DNA of 64,000 nt from Kangiella shandongensis (GTDB lineage Bacteria > Pseudomonadota > Gammaproteobacteria > Enterobacterales > Kangiellaceae): assembly GCF_020005365.1 (NCBI RefSeq), contig NZ_JACNML010000003.1, positions 286,283 to 350,282 of the forward strand, read 5' to 3'. This document shows, one piece after another, positions 1-8,465 of this stretch. Numbering within the stretch: position 1 is the stretch's first letter; each line of letters opens with the position of its first letter. Both the position numbers and the translations under genes were made by a program. Below the pieces are notes generated by a model, which was not told the origin of the DNA, made no database searches, and worked only from the letters and a program-made list of their open reading frames with translations.

Positions 1-1
1 A

Positions 2-154
2 GTCGCACAGGTCATTGAGAAACAAGGCGGCACGGTAGCTTTACCTAAATTTGCTATCCCGCAAACCTGCTGGCAGGGATACTTTATCGACACAAAAGGT
101 AATACTTTTGGCATATTCCAGCCTGATGATAGCGCCGGCAATGTTAAAGGCTGA
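2..154 (+). CDS. VOC/glyoxalase-family protein, C-terminal fragment
   Basis: Only the last 50 codons lie in the window. The open frame runs from the left edge to a TGA and encodes a tail with the segment GYFIDTKGNTFGIFQPD, which is the usual closing beta strand of vicinal-oxygen-chelate (glyoxalase/bleomycin-resistance) domains: a W-x-G-Y-F-x-D-x-x-G-N pattern with a final metal-ligand region followed by F-x-x-x-Q/P. The start, the first metal ligands and the true length are outside the window, so substrate and catalytic status cannot be judged. The family assignment rests on this C-terminal motif alone. Confidence 0.6.
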   Translation, partial: VAQVIEKQGGTVALPKFAIPQTCWQGYFIDTKGNTFGIFQPDDSAGNVKG

Positions 155-295
155 CAAGCTAAAATTCTCTTAGTAATGGATCTAACGCCCCCAGTCACCA
201 AATTGAAAGTTGCTTAAAAACTAAACATGTGAGGTCTTTTCAGATATACTAGCCTCGATTTTCTATAATAATATTGAAATAAGAGGGACATAATA

Positions 296-856
296 ATGAA
301 GCGAATAATCGCTCTTGCTTTTGCCACCCTAGTACTTTTAACCGTAGGCTGCGCATCTAAGTTAAGTAACTTTTCGAAAAAAGGTGTACTACAACCTGAA
401 GAATCAATGGGTATCGTCGTAATTGCCTATGAATCTGACACATCAATTCATAGCCTGATATTTTCTGGGTCAGGGAAGTACAAATTAGAACATACTCTTT
501 ATGATAACGATCATAATTTTGTAGTAACTAGCATGCCAGCCGGAACTTACGATATCACTCGAGTCAAAATATACAATAAGTATAATTTCATATCGCTTGG
601 TTCAAACCAAGATGAAAATTGGAAGATAAATATAGAACCAAACAAAATAAACTATATTGGCCACTTTAGCATAAACAGAATAGGCCGAGGTTACCGGGTA
701 CAAACCAAAAACAGCTCAACATTGGCGCTGGATTTCTTGAAAAATAACTTCAATGAACTTCTTAAAAGATATCCTCTAGTCTACGCTAAGGATGGACCAG
801 AAGATGAGTTTTTTGAGTACGTTGAAAACTTAAAGGGGGAGAAAAATGATACTTAG
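296..856 (+). CDS. putative lipoprotein of unknown function
   Basis: A 186-residue protein with a lipoprotein signal: a short basic start (MKRI), a hydrophobic stretch, and the lipobox LTVGC that places the acylated cysteine near residue 19. The mature part is mostly beta-strand-like, with a region around residues 75-100 (TSMPAGTYDI) that resembles the 'price of good manners' beta-sandwich seen in DUF2846-like lipoproteins. No catalytic motif is visible. The ATG has a good AGAGGG ribosome site 9 bases upstream. The end overlaps the start of the S9 peptidase gene by 11 bases, so the two are probably translated together. Both genes look AT-rich compared with the conserved genes further right. 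Function not recognised. Confidence 0.65.
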   Translation: MKRIIALAFATLVLLTVGCASKLSNFSKKGVLQPEESMGIVVIAYESDTSIHSLIFSGSGKYKLEHTLYDNDHNFVVTSMPAGTYDITRVKIYNKYNFISLGSNQDENWKINIEPNKINYIGHFSINRIGRGYRVQTKNSSTLALDFLKNNFNELLKRYPLVYAKDGPEDEFFEYVENLKGEKNDT

Positions 857-3002
857 AACAATAATATTAACAGCCATATTAGCATTAAGCTCTCAAACAG
901 TTAACTCTAAGCTTATAAAGGCTAATGAAATATTTTCCTCCAGTCAGTTTAAGAACTTTGTTATATCACCTAACGGTAAAGCGCTCATTGGCAAAAGTTT
1001 CCTTGATGGATACCATCAGTTGTTTGCCTTAAAATCGGGTGAAAAAGAGGCTACCGAAATCTTTAAACTGTCCAACTCCAACAACATGAAGATCATGGAC
1101 TTTAACTGGCTGGACAATGACACCGCGTATGTCAGTTATATAGGCTCTTTTAATAGAATGTTTACTCGCTTTATTGATTTTGAATTCAAAGAAAATAGCT
1201 TTGATATTGACTACTTCAATATAGAAAGCTTTGGGTTTGTTGTTAACCCTATGCCTGATATCGAAGATAAAGCTCTATTTTCGAAAATAGAGAAAGATGA
1301 CGATAAGTTTGAGCTAGTCAAATTAGATCTTAAGCCATTACGTAGTCTAAGAAAGCACAATAAAAAGGCGCATAAAAAAGTTTTCAACAACTTTCAGGTT
1401 CTAAGCGAAGATCTAGATGATACATTTGAGTTTTATGTTTCAAATGACAGTTATAGTCTAGAAATGGTTGGGCAATACTATGATGATTATACTGCTTATT
1501 CAATTTTCGATGAGTCAGAAAATGAGTGGAGGGAGTTTTTTAAAGTCAGTAAAAATAAAGACGATAGTACTAACCACTCTAAATTAGATGTTTTCAAGCC
1601 TATTTCTAAAATAAACGCCCAATACATAGTAGCGTTATCAAATTTGAACAGAGATAAAGTCGCTGTCGTAAAGTTTGATACAAAGCAACAAAAAGCCGTT
1701 GAAGTTATTTATCAGTCTAAGAGTTACGACATCAAAGGTGCCAACTATAATTCCAAACTAAATAAATTAACTTCGGTTACTTATGTTGAAAGAGGTGTAA
1801 ACAAACAAAAGTTTTTAGATAAGGCTGAACAACAGCTTCAAGCAAAGCTCCATGACAAAATTGGACTGGACTCTGTTTTTATTATTGATAGATCTACAGA
1901 CAGCTCGAACTTAGTGATATTTGCATATGATGCATCACATCCAGGAAAGTTTTATCACTATAATGAACAAAGGGATAAACTCAGGTTCTTGCAAAATGCA
2001 AAGCCAGATTTACATCCCTATCATTTTGTAAAAGCCAAGCTATTAACAGCAAAAAGTGATCTCAACAAAACGATCGAAGGATTTTTATATTTACCTGAGA
2101 ATAAATCAAATAATCCCTTAGTTGTGATGCCTCATGGTGGCCCAATTGGGGTCCAAGACCTTAATGAGTTTGATCGTGGGATTCAATTCTTAGTGAACCG
2201 TGGATATGCTGTTTTAACAATGAACTTCCGTGGTAGCTCCGGCTATGGTAGAGCATACATGAGTGCAGGACGGGAACAGTTTGGTAAAGGAATTGAAGCT
2301 GATATTAACGTGTTGACCCAAAAAGCACTTAAGTTGCCACAAATAGACGCTGATAATGTATGTATTTATGGTAGCAGTTATGGAGGCTATTCAGCTGTAA
2401 CTTCCACAATTCTCTACCCGAACACCTATAAATGTGCTATTTCCGCATTCGGTGTTTTTGATTTGCCATTACTATATAGTGCATCAAACTTGCACCATGC
2501 ACAGGAAATCAAAGATGCTATTGGCTTTGTAGTGGGTGATATTGATACTGAGTACAAAAAGCTAAAGGACAGCTCTCCTTTGTATCGTGCAGAGGATATT
2601 AAAGTGCCTACATTGTTGTTCGCAGGAACAAAAGATGAGGTTGCCTATGCAGAGCATAGTCGGCGCTTAAATTACGTACTTAATCAATTAGAAGCAGTTG
2701 ATATTGAATATTACGAATACCCAAGAGCAAAGCATGGCCATCTAAACTGGTATGGCGATATTCATCAGTACCTTACCATAATAAACTTTCTAAACCAGAT
2801 CATAGGTTCTGATAAGAGTTATTCCGAGGAAGATAAGAAAGTACTTGCTGCTGATAATTACACACTGGGAATGCTTTATTATCATGGGAATTTTATAGAA
2901 AAGGACACGACCAAGGCTAAAAATTATCTCCGATTAGCCCATAGTTATGGTGACGATAGAGCGGCGCAGTACTTAAGACGGTTAGGAGTATATAACTTTT
3001 AA
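846..3002 (+). CDS. secreted S9-family (prolyl oligopeptidase-like) serine peptidase with a C-terminal Sel1-like tail
   Basis: 718 residues. An N-terminal signal peptide (about residues 1-21) is followed by a beta-rich region of about 380 residues in the place of the S9 propeller, then an alpha/beta-hydrolase domain from about residue 400. The oxyanion region reads PHGGP. The nucleophile motif is GSSYGG with Ser511, the acid is probably Asp597 in TKDEV, and the histidine is His630 in AKHGH, so the triad is complete. After the peptidase domain, residues 668-718 carry one Sel1-like repeat (YTLGMLYYHGN followed by DTTKAKNYLRLAHSYGD), which is unusual for the family. It should act in the periplasm or at the outer membrane on oligopeptides. 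A GGGGAG ribosome site lies inside the end of the upstream lipoprotein gene. Substrate unknown. Confidence 0.85.
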   Translation: MILRTIILTAILALSSQTVNSKLIKANEIFSSSQFKNFVISPNGKALIGKSFLDGYHQLFALKSGEKEATEIFKLSNSNNMKIMDFNWLDNDTAYVSYIGSFNRMFTRFIDFEFKENSFDIDYFNIESFGFVVNPMPDIEDKALFSKIEKDDDKFELVKLDLKPLRSLRKHNKKAHKKVFNNFQVLSEDLDDTFEFYVSNDSYSLEMVGQYYDDYTAYSIFDESENEWREFFKVSKNKDDSTNHSKLDVFKPISKINAQYIVALSNLNRDKVAVVKFDTKQQKAVEVIYQSKSYDIKGANYNSKLNKLTSVTYVERGVNKQKFLDKAEQQLQAKLHDKIGLDSVFIIDRSTDSSNLVIFAYDASHPGKFYHYNEQRDKLRFLQNAKPDLHPYHFVKAKLLTAKSDLNKTIEGFLYLPENKSNNPLVVMPHGGPIGVQDLNEFDRGIQFLVNRGYAVLTMNFRGSSGYGRAYMSAGREQFGKGIEADINVLTQKALKLPQIDADNVCIYGSSYGGYSAVTSTILYPNTYKCAISAFGVFDLPLLYSASNLHHAQEIKDAIGFVVGDIDTEYKKLKDSSPLYRAEDIKVPTLLFAGTKDEVAYAEHSRRLNYVLNQLEAVDIEYYEYPRAKHGHLNWYGDIHQYLTIINFLNQIIGSDKSYSEEDKKVLAADNYTLGMLYYHGNFIEKDTTKAKNYLRLAHSYGDDRAAQYLRRLGVYNF

Positions 3003-3017
3003 AAAGAATTAATGATT

Positions 3018-3042
3018 AAAGGGGCATTCTAGCCCCTTTTCT
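3018..3042. terminator. bidirectional Rho-independent terminator
   Basis: AAAGGGGC and GCCCCTTT form an 8-bp stem with a 6-base loop, flanked by A-rich sequence on the left and TTTTCTTT on the right. It sits between the convergent S9 peptidase and yciO-like genes and can serve both. Confidence 0.85.
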
Positions 3043-3043
3043 T

Positions 3044-3667
3044 TCATTCAAATACCGACACATCACCCGCGCCGTGACGCAATACCTCTGGGTATCCTGA
3101 AGTCAGGTCAACCACTGTCGTTGGCTCATGCCCGCAGTAGCCACCATCAATCACAACATCGACTCGGCCTTTCAGCAGCTCGTAAATTTCATAAGGCTCT
3201 AAAATCTGTTTGTCATCCTGCTGTGGCAGGATCAAGCTGGAACTCATGAGTGGTTCACCCAGATCTTCCAAAACTGCCTGTGCAATCGGGGTTTCTGGAA
3301 CTCGGATACCAATCGTTTTCTTTTTGGGGTGTTTTAAGCGGTTGGGCACCTCGTTGGTTGCTCGTAGAATAAAAGTATATGGCCCGGGAGTATTATTCTT
3401 TATTAAGCGGAAAGCCGTATTATCGACACGAGCATAAGTAGCCAGTTCCGATAAGTCGCGACAAACCAGAGTGAAATTGTGTTTTTTGTCGAGATCACGG
3501 ATTCGTCGAATACGGTCTAGAGCCGCTTTATCGCCAATATGACAACCAAGTGCATAACCAGAGTCGGTTGGATAAGCAACTAAAGCGCCTTGGCGAATCA
3601 TAGCCACCACTTGGCTGATCAGCCGAGGCTGCGGATTTTCGTTATGAATTTCAATTAGTTGAGTCAT
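3044..3667 (-). CDS. yciO: YciO-type L-threonylcarbamoyladenylate synthase-like protein
   Basis: 207 residues, matching the usual length of YciO (about 206), which is a single YrdC/Sua5 domain without the C-terminal Sua5 extension. The N-terminal part carries the family pattern IRQGALVAYPTDSGYALGC (residues 24-42), with the nucleotide-binding region GPYTFIL and the late motif IGIRVPETP. The related TsaC/Sua5 enzymes make threonylcarbamoyl-AMP for the t6A37 tRNA modification; the exact cellular role of YciO is less certain. The gene is followed by a shared terminator and lies directly downstream of the rnm-like PHP gene (16-bp gap), an arrangement also found in enterobacteria (yciV-yciO). Confidence 0.9.
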   Translation of the reverse strand: MTQLIEIHNENPQPRLISQVVAMIRQGALVAYPTDSGYALGCHIGDKAALDRIRRIRDLDKKHNFTLVCRDLSELATYARVDNTAFRLIKNNTPGPYTFILRATNEVPNRLKHPKKKTIGIRVPETPIAQAVLEDLGEPLMSSSLILPQQDDKQILEPYEIYELLKGRVDVVIDGGYCGHEPTTVVDLTSGYPEVLRHGAGDVSVFE

Positions 3668-3683
3668 GTTATCAATTTACCGT

Positions 3684-4541
3684 TTAGTCGGATGTAGTCC
3701 AGGCCGGGGATTCCCAGACAGGAGTCACCTGTTCTGGCAGTGGTGCAAATTTACCTAATAAAGCCCAGGGCTTACTGGGTGAGTGGAAATCTGAACCCTG
3801 TGAGGCCAACAGGTTAAACTGTACACTCCAATCTGCAAGTAAATTCTTCTGTCCCGGATGAATGTTCGGATAGCAGACCTCAATACCCTGCCCGCCAACA
3901 TTTTTAAATTGTTGAATAAGCTGCTTTAATTTATTCGACCCCATACCGTATCGTGTTGGGTGGGCCAAAACCGGAATCCCCCCAGCCTGCCGGATCATAG
4001 CGACTGCATCTTCGATATCAAACCAATCGTCTTTAACGTAGGCCTTACCGCCTTTTGCCAAATAGTGCTTAAAGGCTGCGCCAAAGGTTTTCACCTCTTC
4101 TCGCTCTAATAAATACTGCGCCAGATGGGTTCGGCAAACCATTGGCTGGCTATCAAGCATATACTCAACATCCGGCTGAGCGCCCTTGATACCAGCGACC
4201 TCCAATTTTTCTGCCATCTGTAATGCGCGCTCATGGCGCTTTTTCTGGATATTATTGAGAAAGCTATTTAACCCGGCATGTTGATGATCAATCTGCAAAC
4301 CAACGATGTGTACGCTATCTTGCTTTTTCTTACCGACAGCAGCCGAAATCTCTACCCCTGGAATCAGCTTGAGCTCTAACTTACCTGCCTTTGACACAGC
4401 ATCAGCAAGCGACGCAACAGAGTCATGATCGGTGATTGCCAGCTCCTGAACTCCGCGCTCTGAAGCGAGCTGTAGAAGCTCTGAAACCGTTAAATCACCG
4501 TCTGAGGCTATGGTATGGCTATGAAGATCTCTTAACATCAC
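3684..4541 (-). CDS. rnm: PHP-domain 5'-3' exoribonuclease RNase AM (YciV/TrpH)
   Basis: 285 residues. The PHP metal-binding signatures are visible: LHSHTIASDG (His pair near residues 6-8), ITDHD (near residues 37-41), PGVEIS, LAHPTRYG and the C-terminal GSDFHSP. Together these build the trinuclear metal site of the polymerase/histidinol-phosphatase fold. The E. coli homologue removes short 5' extensions from rRNA and small RNAs and also degrades 3',5'-pAp. It is probably co-transcribed with yciO. Although some PHP proteins are histidinol phosphatases (HisK), the sequence pattern and the yciO neighbour favour Rnm, and the his operon in this window already carries its own candidate phosphatase. 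Confidence 0.88.
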   Translation of the reverse strand: MMLRDLHSHTIASDGDLTVSELLQLASERGVQELAITDHDSVASLADAVSKAGKLELKLIPGVEISAAVGKKKQDSVHIVGLQIDHQHAGLNSFLNNIQKKRHERALQMAEKLEVAGIKGAQPDVEYMLDSQPMVCRTHLAQYLLEREEVKTFGAAFKHYLAKGGKAYVKDDWFDIEDAVAMIRQAGGIPVLAHPTRYGMGSNKLKQLIQQFKNVGGQGIEVCYPNIHPGQKNLLADWSVQFNLLASQGSDFHSPSKPWALLGKFAPLPEQVTPVWESPAWTTSD

Positions 4542-4624
4542 AAATGTATTAAATAATCGTTACCGCTAGTTTGCCTACCTTTTGCGATAAGGTAAACTTA
4601 GCAGGCCAAATAACGAGTATTTTT

Positions 4625-5191
4625 ATGACATTTATTAAAGAAAACTATCCTATCATTGGTTTTATTGCTGCTTATTTAAGCACCAAAAACCTGATCCTGG
4701 CGGCAGCCATATGGAGCGGTTTAACCCTCATCCAGATGATTGTTCATTACCTGACGAAAAAAGAAGTGAAAAAAAGTCATATCTCCCTATTCTTTGTTGG
4801 TCTGGCACTCGTCGCGCTGGCCTACTATTTTGATGATGATGACTTCATTAAGTGGAAAACCAGTATCGTCGTTTGGGCAGGTTCTGCGTTTATTTTAATC
4901 AGGCAGCTGACGTCGAAGAAATACATTATCAAAGACTTAACCAAGTCGAGCGGACTAATTAAAGATAGCGCTCCCGAATCGCTGCTAATTAAAATCAACT
5001 GGTTATGGGTCATCGTTCTGGCCGCTTATGGCGGGCTCAACCTCTACGTTGCTTTTAATTTTAGTACTGACTTCTGGTTTTACTTTAAGCTTATCAGCTT
5101 ATTTGTGATACTCTTTGGCCTGCTCATTATCAGCATGGTGCTCTTAAGAGATCACCTGCACATAGAAGAAGAGCAACCCAATCAAAAATAG
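4625..5191 (+). CDS. yciB: YciB inner-membrane septation/intracellular-septum protein
   Basis: 188 residues with five to six hydrophobic segments and the family's N-terminal pattern (FIKENYPIIGFIAAYLSTKN). The open frame extends 18 codons upstream, but the ATG at 4625 is preferred because it begins exactly where YciB proteins begin. YciB is a polytopic inner-membrane protein linked to cell-envelope synthesis and septation. It is divergent from rnm and begins a short plus-strand series with yciI and a bolA-like gene, the same company it keeps in many gammaproteobacteria. The conserved short acidic loop after the third segment (DDDDFIKWK) is present. Confidence 0.88.
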   Translation: MTFIKENYPIIGFIAAYLSTKNLILAAAIWSGLTLIQMIVHYLTKKEVKKSHISLFFVGLALVALAYYFDDDDFIKWKTSIVVWAGSAFILIRQLTSKKYIIKDLTKSSGLIKDSAPESLLIKINWLWVIVLAAYGGLNLYVAFNFSTDFWFYFKLISLFVILFGLLIISMVLLRDHLHIEEEQPNQK

Positions 5192-5200
5192 GAACGATCG

Positions 5201-5500
5201 ATGCTTTATATGATCTATTCGGAAGATGTCAAAAATTCACTGCCATTAAGGGCAAAAACGCGCTCTGCTCACATTGAACGATTAGAGCGCTTAAAAGAAC
5301 AAGGTCGGCTGATCATGGCTGGTCCATTACCCGCGATTGATGCCAATGACCCGGGTGAAGCTGGCTTTTCTGGCAGTCTGGTTGTTGCTGAGTTTGAGTC
5401 TATAGACTCTGCACAGGAGTGGGCCAATACCGATCCTTATCTTGACGCAGGCGTCTACCAAAACGTCACTGTAAAACCCTACAAAAAAGTATTACCTTAA
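5201..5500 (+). CDS. yciI: YciI-family protein
   Basis: 99 residues, the expected size of YciI, a dimeric ferredoxin-fold protein related to muconolactone isomerase. Visible conserved positions are the paired early Tyr/Asp (YSEDVKNSLPLR), the central RSAHIERL segment with the active-site-like His, the GPLPAIDAND loop and AQEWANTDPYLDAGVY at the C-terminal end. The ATG follows yciB by 9 bases with an AGGAACG ribosome site. The biochemical role of stand-alone YciI is not established; it may have dehydrochlorinase-like or hydrolase chemistry by family analogy. Confidence 0.88.
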   Translation: MLYMIYSEDVKNSLPLRAKTRSAHIERLERLKEQGRLIMAGPLPAIDANDPGEAGFSGSLVVAEFESIDSAQEWANTDPYLDAGVYQNVTVKPYKKVLP

Positions 5501-5519
5501 CAACAAGGCTCTATTGATT

Positions 5520-5798
5520 ATGACACAACAAGCACCCGATAACACCGCACGCATCGAAAAGATGCAACAACTGATCTCAGAAGCATTACAGCCGGAACAG
5601 CTGGAAATCATTGATGATAGCCATAAACACATTGGCCATGCCGGTGCCAAAAGCGGTCTTGGCCACTTCACCGTCATTATCAAAAGTGACGCACTCGAAG
5701 GAAAACGCATGCTGCAACAGCACCGCTTAGTCTACGATGCCCTTGGAGACATGATGCAGACCGATATTCATGCACTGGCGATTAAAGTTATTAAATAA
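5520..5798 (+). CDS. BolA-family protein
   Basis: 92 residues from the ATG at 5520; a TTG two codons earlier is also open but has no advantage. The BolA fold is recognised by the central DDSHKHIGHAGAKSGLGHF region with its conserved His residues, and by RMLQQHRLVYDALGDMM near the end, containing the invariant His-Arg/Leu-Val-Tyr helix. BolA proteins partner monothiol glutaredoxins in iron-sulfur trafficking, or in the case of BolA itself influence morphology genes. It lies 19 bases after yciI, in the same transcript. The conserved histidine after G-L-G is consistent with [2Fe-2S] ligation. Confidence 0.88.
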   Translation: MTQQAPDNTARIEKMQQLISEALQPEQLEIIDDSHKHIGHAGAKSGLGHFTVIIKSDALEGKRMLQQHRLVYDALGDMMQTDIHALAIKVIK

Positions 5799-5809
5799 CA
5801 GGAGTATTT

Positions 5810-6061
5810 ATGCACTTCCTTGAAGTCAGGGTTAAAACCGCATTCATTGTTCACGGTTACGACGACAATAATCAGGAAATCACGGAAGAAGTGAAAGAAG
5901 AAGCGTTCACGACAAAAGTAGTCGCCGTGGAGCGCATCCAGTCCATCAGTGAACAATATATTCTGGTCAAATCATCTCATGGCCGCGACATGTACTGGGA
6001 GTACGAAGGCAACATGGAAGCTCTTAAGTTCAAGTTATCCAATGCAGGACTGTTGCTATAA
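5810..6061 (+). CDS. small protein of unknown function
   Basis: 83 residues, acidic, with an HGYDDNNQEITEEVKEE segment (residues 15-31) and a likely alpha/beta composition. There is no signal peptide, membrane segment or recognised motif. It starts 11 bases after the bolA-like gene with AGGAG 5 bases before the ATG, so it is almost certainly in the same operon and is a real gene. The ordered alternation of strands suggests a small globular cytoplasmic protein. Function not recognised. Confidence 0.6.
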   Translation: MHFLEVRVKTAFIVHGYDDNNQEITEEVKEEAFTTKVVAVERIQSISEQYILVKSSHGRDMYWEYEGNMEALKFKLSNAGLLL

Positions 6062-6097
6062 CCCATTCAACTTTTCCACGGAATCAGTAAAACCACA

Positions 6098-6817
6098 ATG
6101 GAACTCACAACGACAAAAACGGCCCCTTCCAAACCTTGCTTAATTCATGCTTTTATCGCGACTGATATTCGAAATACCGTAAACCGCGGTAAGCGTTTTA
6201 TTTCAGGAAAGCATGTAGAGTATGTAGCAAAAACACAATACCAAATCCCTGACTCAGCAAACTGCTTAAAAGCGTTAAAGCTGGTACAGCTGCATAGTCC
6301 GGGATTTTTGCTTAATCACTGCCTGAGGAGCTACGCTTTCGGTGTCGCTATGGCACATAAGGTCAAAAGCAACTTCGATAAAGAAGTCTTTTTCCTCGGC
6401 TCTATCATGCATGATCTAGGTCTGATTGAACCATTTGATGGGCCTGAGACCTTCGAGCTGGAAGGCGCTAAAACGGCTCGTAACTTTTGCCTGGAACATA
6501 AGATCGATACCAGCAAAGCCGATATGGTGCATGAGATGATAGCCTTACACACCTCCGTCGGTATCGCCCATAAACGAGAGCCTGAAATTGCTCTGTTGCA
6601 CTATGGTGCAGGTGCCGACGTTCTCGGCTTATGGTTACATGACATTCATAAGAAAACGCTCGAAGAGATCTTAAGCGAGTACCCCAGACTCGATTTCAAA
6701 GGAGGCATGTCAAAACTTATAGCCAGTCAGATCGAACGCAAACCTCACAGCTTTATGAAAACCATGGTTGACTTGGGTTTTATTAAAAATATGCAAAAAG
6801 CACCGTTTAATAGCTAA
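6098..6817 (+). CDS. HD-domain phosphohydrolase-like protein
   Basis: 239 residues. An HD-superfamily metal site is visible: NHCLRSYAFG (first His), MHDLGL (the HD dyad) and ALHTSVGIA further on, with HYGAGADVLGL downstream. The spacing resembles cyanamide-hydratase-like or small HD hydrolases rather than HD-GYP proteins. The first 50 residues are basic and without a domain. The ribosome site before the chosen ATG is weak, so a later start is possible. It follows the small gene above by 36 bases and precedes an alpha/beta hydrolase by 9 bases, so all are likely in one transcript. Substrate unknown. Confidence 0.75.
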   Translation: MELTTTKTAPSKPCLIHAFIATDIRNTVNRGKRFISGKHVEYVAKTQYQIPDSANCLKALKLVQLHSPGFLLNHCLRSYAFGVAMAHKVKSNFDKEVFFLGSIMHDLGLIEPFDGPETFELEGAKTARNFCLEHKIDTSKADMVHEMIALHTSVGIAHKREPEIALLHYGAGADVLGLWLHDIHKKTLEEILSEYPRLDFKGGMSKLIASQIERKPHSFMKTMVDLGFIKNMQKAPFNS

Positions 6818-6826
6818 GGTGATTTA

Positions 6827-7666
6827 ATGAAAATTCTATTTCTGGTATGCGCAATACTACTAGCCTCTCCTGTCGTTTCATCCATTAAAACTACCGAAGT
6901 TGCCAGTTACCAGGTTGAGTACGAACTGGAAGGCTCTGGCGACGTTATCATTTTACTCGAGGCAGGAGGCTCTGCAGGACTTCAGGACTGGGATCCGATT
7001 TATGAACAACTGACTAAATATGCCAAAGTCCTTCGCTATTCCAGAATCGGTAATGGCAACTCCAGTCCGGTAAAAAAGAATTACAGCTCAGAAGAATACG
7101 CTGAAGAAGCACATCAGCTATTAGCAGCTTTAAATATCGAGCAAAAAGTGGTCTATATCGCCCACTCTTACGGAGCCTATGTGGCCCGGGTATTTGCTGC
7201 TAAATACCCACAAAAAATCTCTGCGCTCATGCTGATAGAACCGGCATCAGAACATGACGTCGATATCATGCGGCAAATTGATCTCGTAAAAGCAGAAAAA
7301 GAAATAGCTCAGGTCAAACTCGACGATATGAAAAACGGTATCTCGAATCAGTACCTGGACTTCTGGGCTAAACGACCACTGCCCGATTATCCCCAAATTC
7401 CGGATGTGCCTGTGACAGTTATCGCCTCGATTAAAACCTATGAAAAGCCACCACTACTGTTCTTTACCGACGAAGCCCGACAGATGTGGGGACAACTACA
7501 CAAAGAATGGGCAGAAGCCTTTCCACAGGGTAAAGCCGTACTAACAGATAAAAGTTATCACTTCCCGCAAAATGATGAGCCGGAGATGGTGGTTAAAGAG
7601 ATTTTGCTATTGTTAGATAGAGCAGCTCAAAAGATATCAAACCACCCTCCATCAAAAGAGCGATAA
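6827..7666 (+). CDS. exported alpha/beta hydrolase
   Basis: 279 residues. A cleavable signal peptide is likely (MKILFLVCAILLASPVVSS), so the enzyme should act in the periplasm. The alpha/beta-hydrolase fold is shown by the nucleophile elbow AHSYGAY (Ser near residue 114), by the upstream EAGGSAGLQDWDP oxyanion region (residues 46-58), and by the late histidine in SYHFPQND. The acid is probably within the DVPVTVIAS region or the segment following it. The lid region (residues 150-190) is charged and helical. Its neighbour is an HD-domain gene. The substrate cannot be told; esterase, lipase or haloperoxidase-like activity are all possible. Confidence 0.8.
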   Translation: MKILFLVCAILLASPVVSSIKTTEVASYQVEYELEGSGDVIILLEAGGSAGLQDWDPIYEQLTKYAKVLRYSRIGNGNSSPVKKNYSSEEYAEEAHQLLAALNIEQKVVYIAHSYGAYVARVFAAKYPQKISALMLIEPASEHDVDIMRQIDLVKAEKEIAQVKLDDMKNGISNQYLDFWAKRPLPDYPQIPDVPVTVIASIKTYEKPPLLFFTDEARQMWGQLHKEWAEAFPQGKAVLTDKSYHFPQNDEPEMVVKEILLLLDRAAQKISNHPPSKER

Positions 7667-7759
7667 AATATAAACTGTTACGCACAAATAAAAGTTACGG
7701 CTTGACTTAAGCAGAAATAACTGAAAATATATCTTAAAACAATCTAGGAAAAGATCGTT

Positions 7760-8464
7760 ATGGAAAATGAAAAGAGTTTGTCGGACTGGGCCCGCCAAAG
7801 ATTACTGCATATTTACAATAATCATGATAACAAAGTTGGCAGTCAGCTTAAAAAACAAGAGCCCGAAAAATACAAAGACTTTGAATCAACTGACTGTATT
7901 ACTTATGTCCTAAACGTTCTGGAATATGCCTTTAATAAGAAAGGAAATACCGAAGCTGCTAAACAGGTATGGCTCAAAGGTTCAAAAGGAACAAATCTAG
8001 CTCGATATCTAGTAGATAATCACAACTGGAAGGGTATCTACATAAACCCTGATGTTAGCCACCCAAAAGACAAAAGTGACGAGCATACCTATACAGCAGT
8101 TATTGCTAACAAAAAATGTGAGTACTACCGAATACCGGTATCTTATAAGGTAACAAACTATAATACGACGAGTAAAACTCATCCTTCATTCCAAAAACTG
8201 AATAAAAACAAAAAGCAAACACCTCTTGATTCAGTTAGTATTTTGAGTCTGGAAAATGTGAAATTCGGTTTTGGGATTTCTCGTGGAGGCATGCACACTT
8301 GGTTATACTCCAAAGGAAAAGTTTATGAGGTGCATTGGGACTCGGTGGGAGACGGCTTATTCGAGGAAATATCTTTAAGAAACTACTCTTGGCTTAGTGG
8401 AGCAATATTTATCCCTTCCGCCCAAGCAAGTTTATTAACGAACGAACAACTGAAGTGTGGCTAA
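7760..8464 (+). CDS. unrecognised protein with a Cys/His pair suggestive of a papain-like (NlpC/P60 or amidase) fold
   Basis: 234 residues with no signal peptide or membrane segment. Two regions stand out: STDCITYVLNVLEYAF with Cys46 at the start of a predicted helix, and RGGMHTWLYSKGKVYEVHWD with His179 at the start of a predicted strand. A Cys at the N-terminus of a helix followed much later by a His in a G-x-x-H-x-x-(hydrophobic) strand is the pattern of NlpC/P60-type cell-wall amidases and related transferases. This is an inference from pattern, not a family match. Base composition is AT-rich. A good AGGA site precedes the ATG. Its end overlaps the neighbouring lipoprotein frame if that gene starts at its GTG. 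Confidence 0.5.
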   Translation: MENEKSLSDWARQRLLHIYNNHDNKVGSQLKKQEPEKYKDFESTDCITYVLNVLEYAFNKKGNTEAAKQVWLKGSKGTNLARYLVDNHNWKGIYINPDVSHPKDKSDEHTYTAVIANKKCEYYRIPVSYKVTNYNTTSKTHPSFQKLNKNKKQTPLDSVSILSLENVKFGFGISRGGMHTWLYSKGKVYEVHWDSVGDGLFEEISLRNYSWLSGAIFIPSAQASLLTNEQLKCG

Positions 8465-8465
8465 C

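Noticed and set aside
155..295. possible tRNA or small RNA at the left end
   Set aside because: No cloverleaf, stem or terminator could be found in this stretch.
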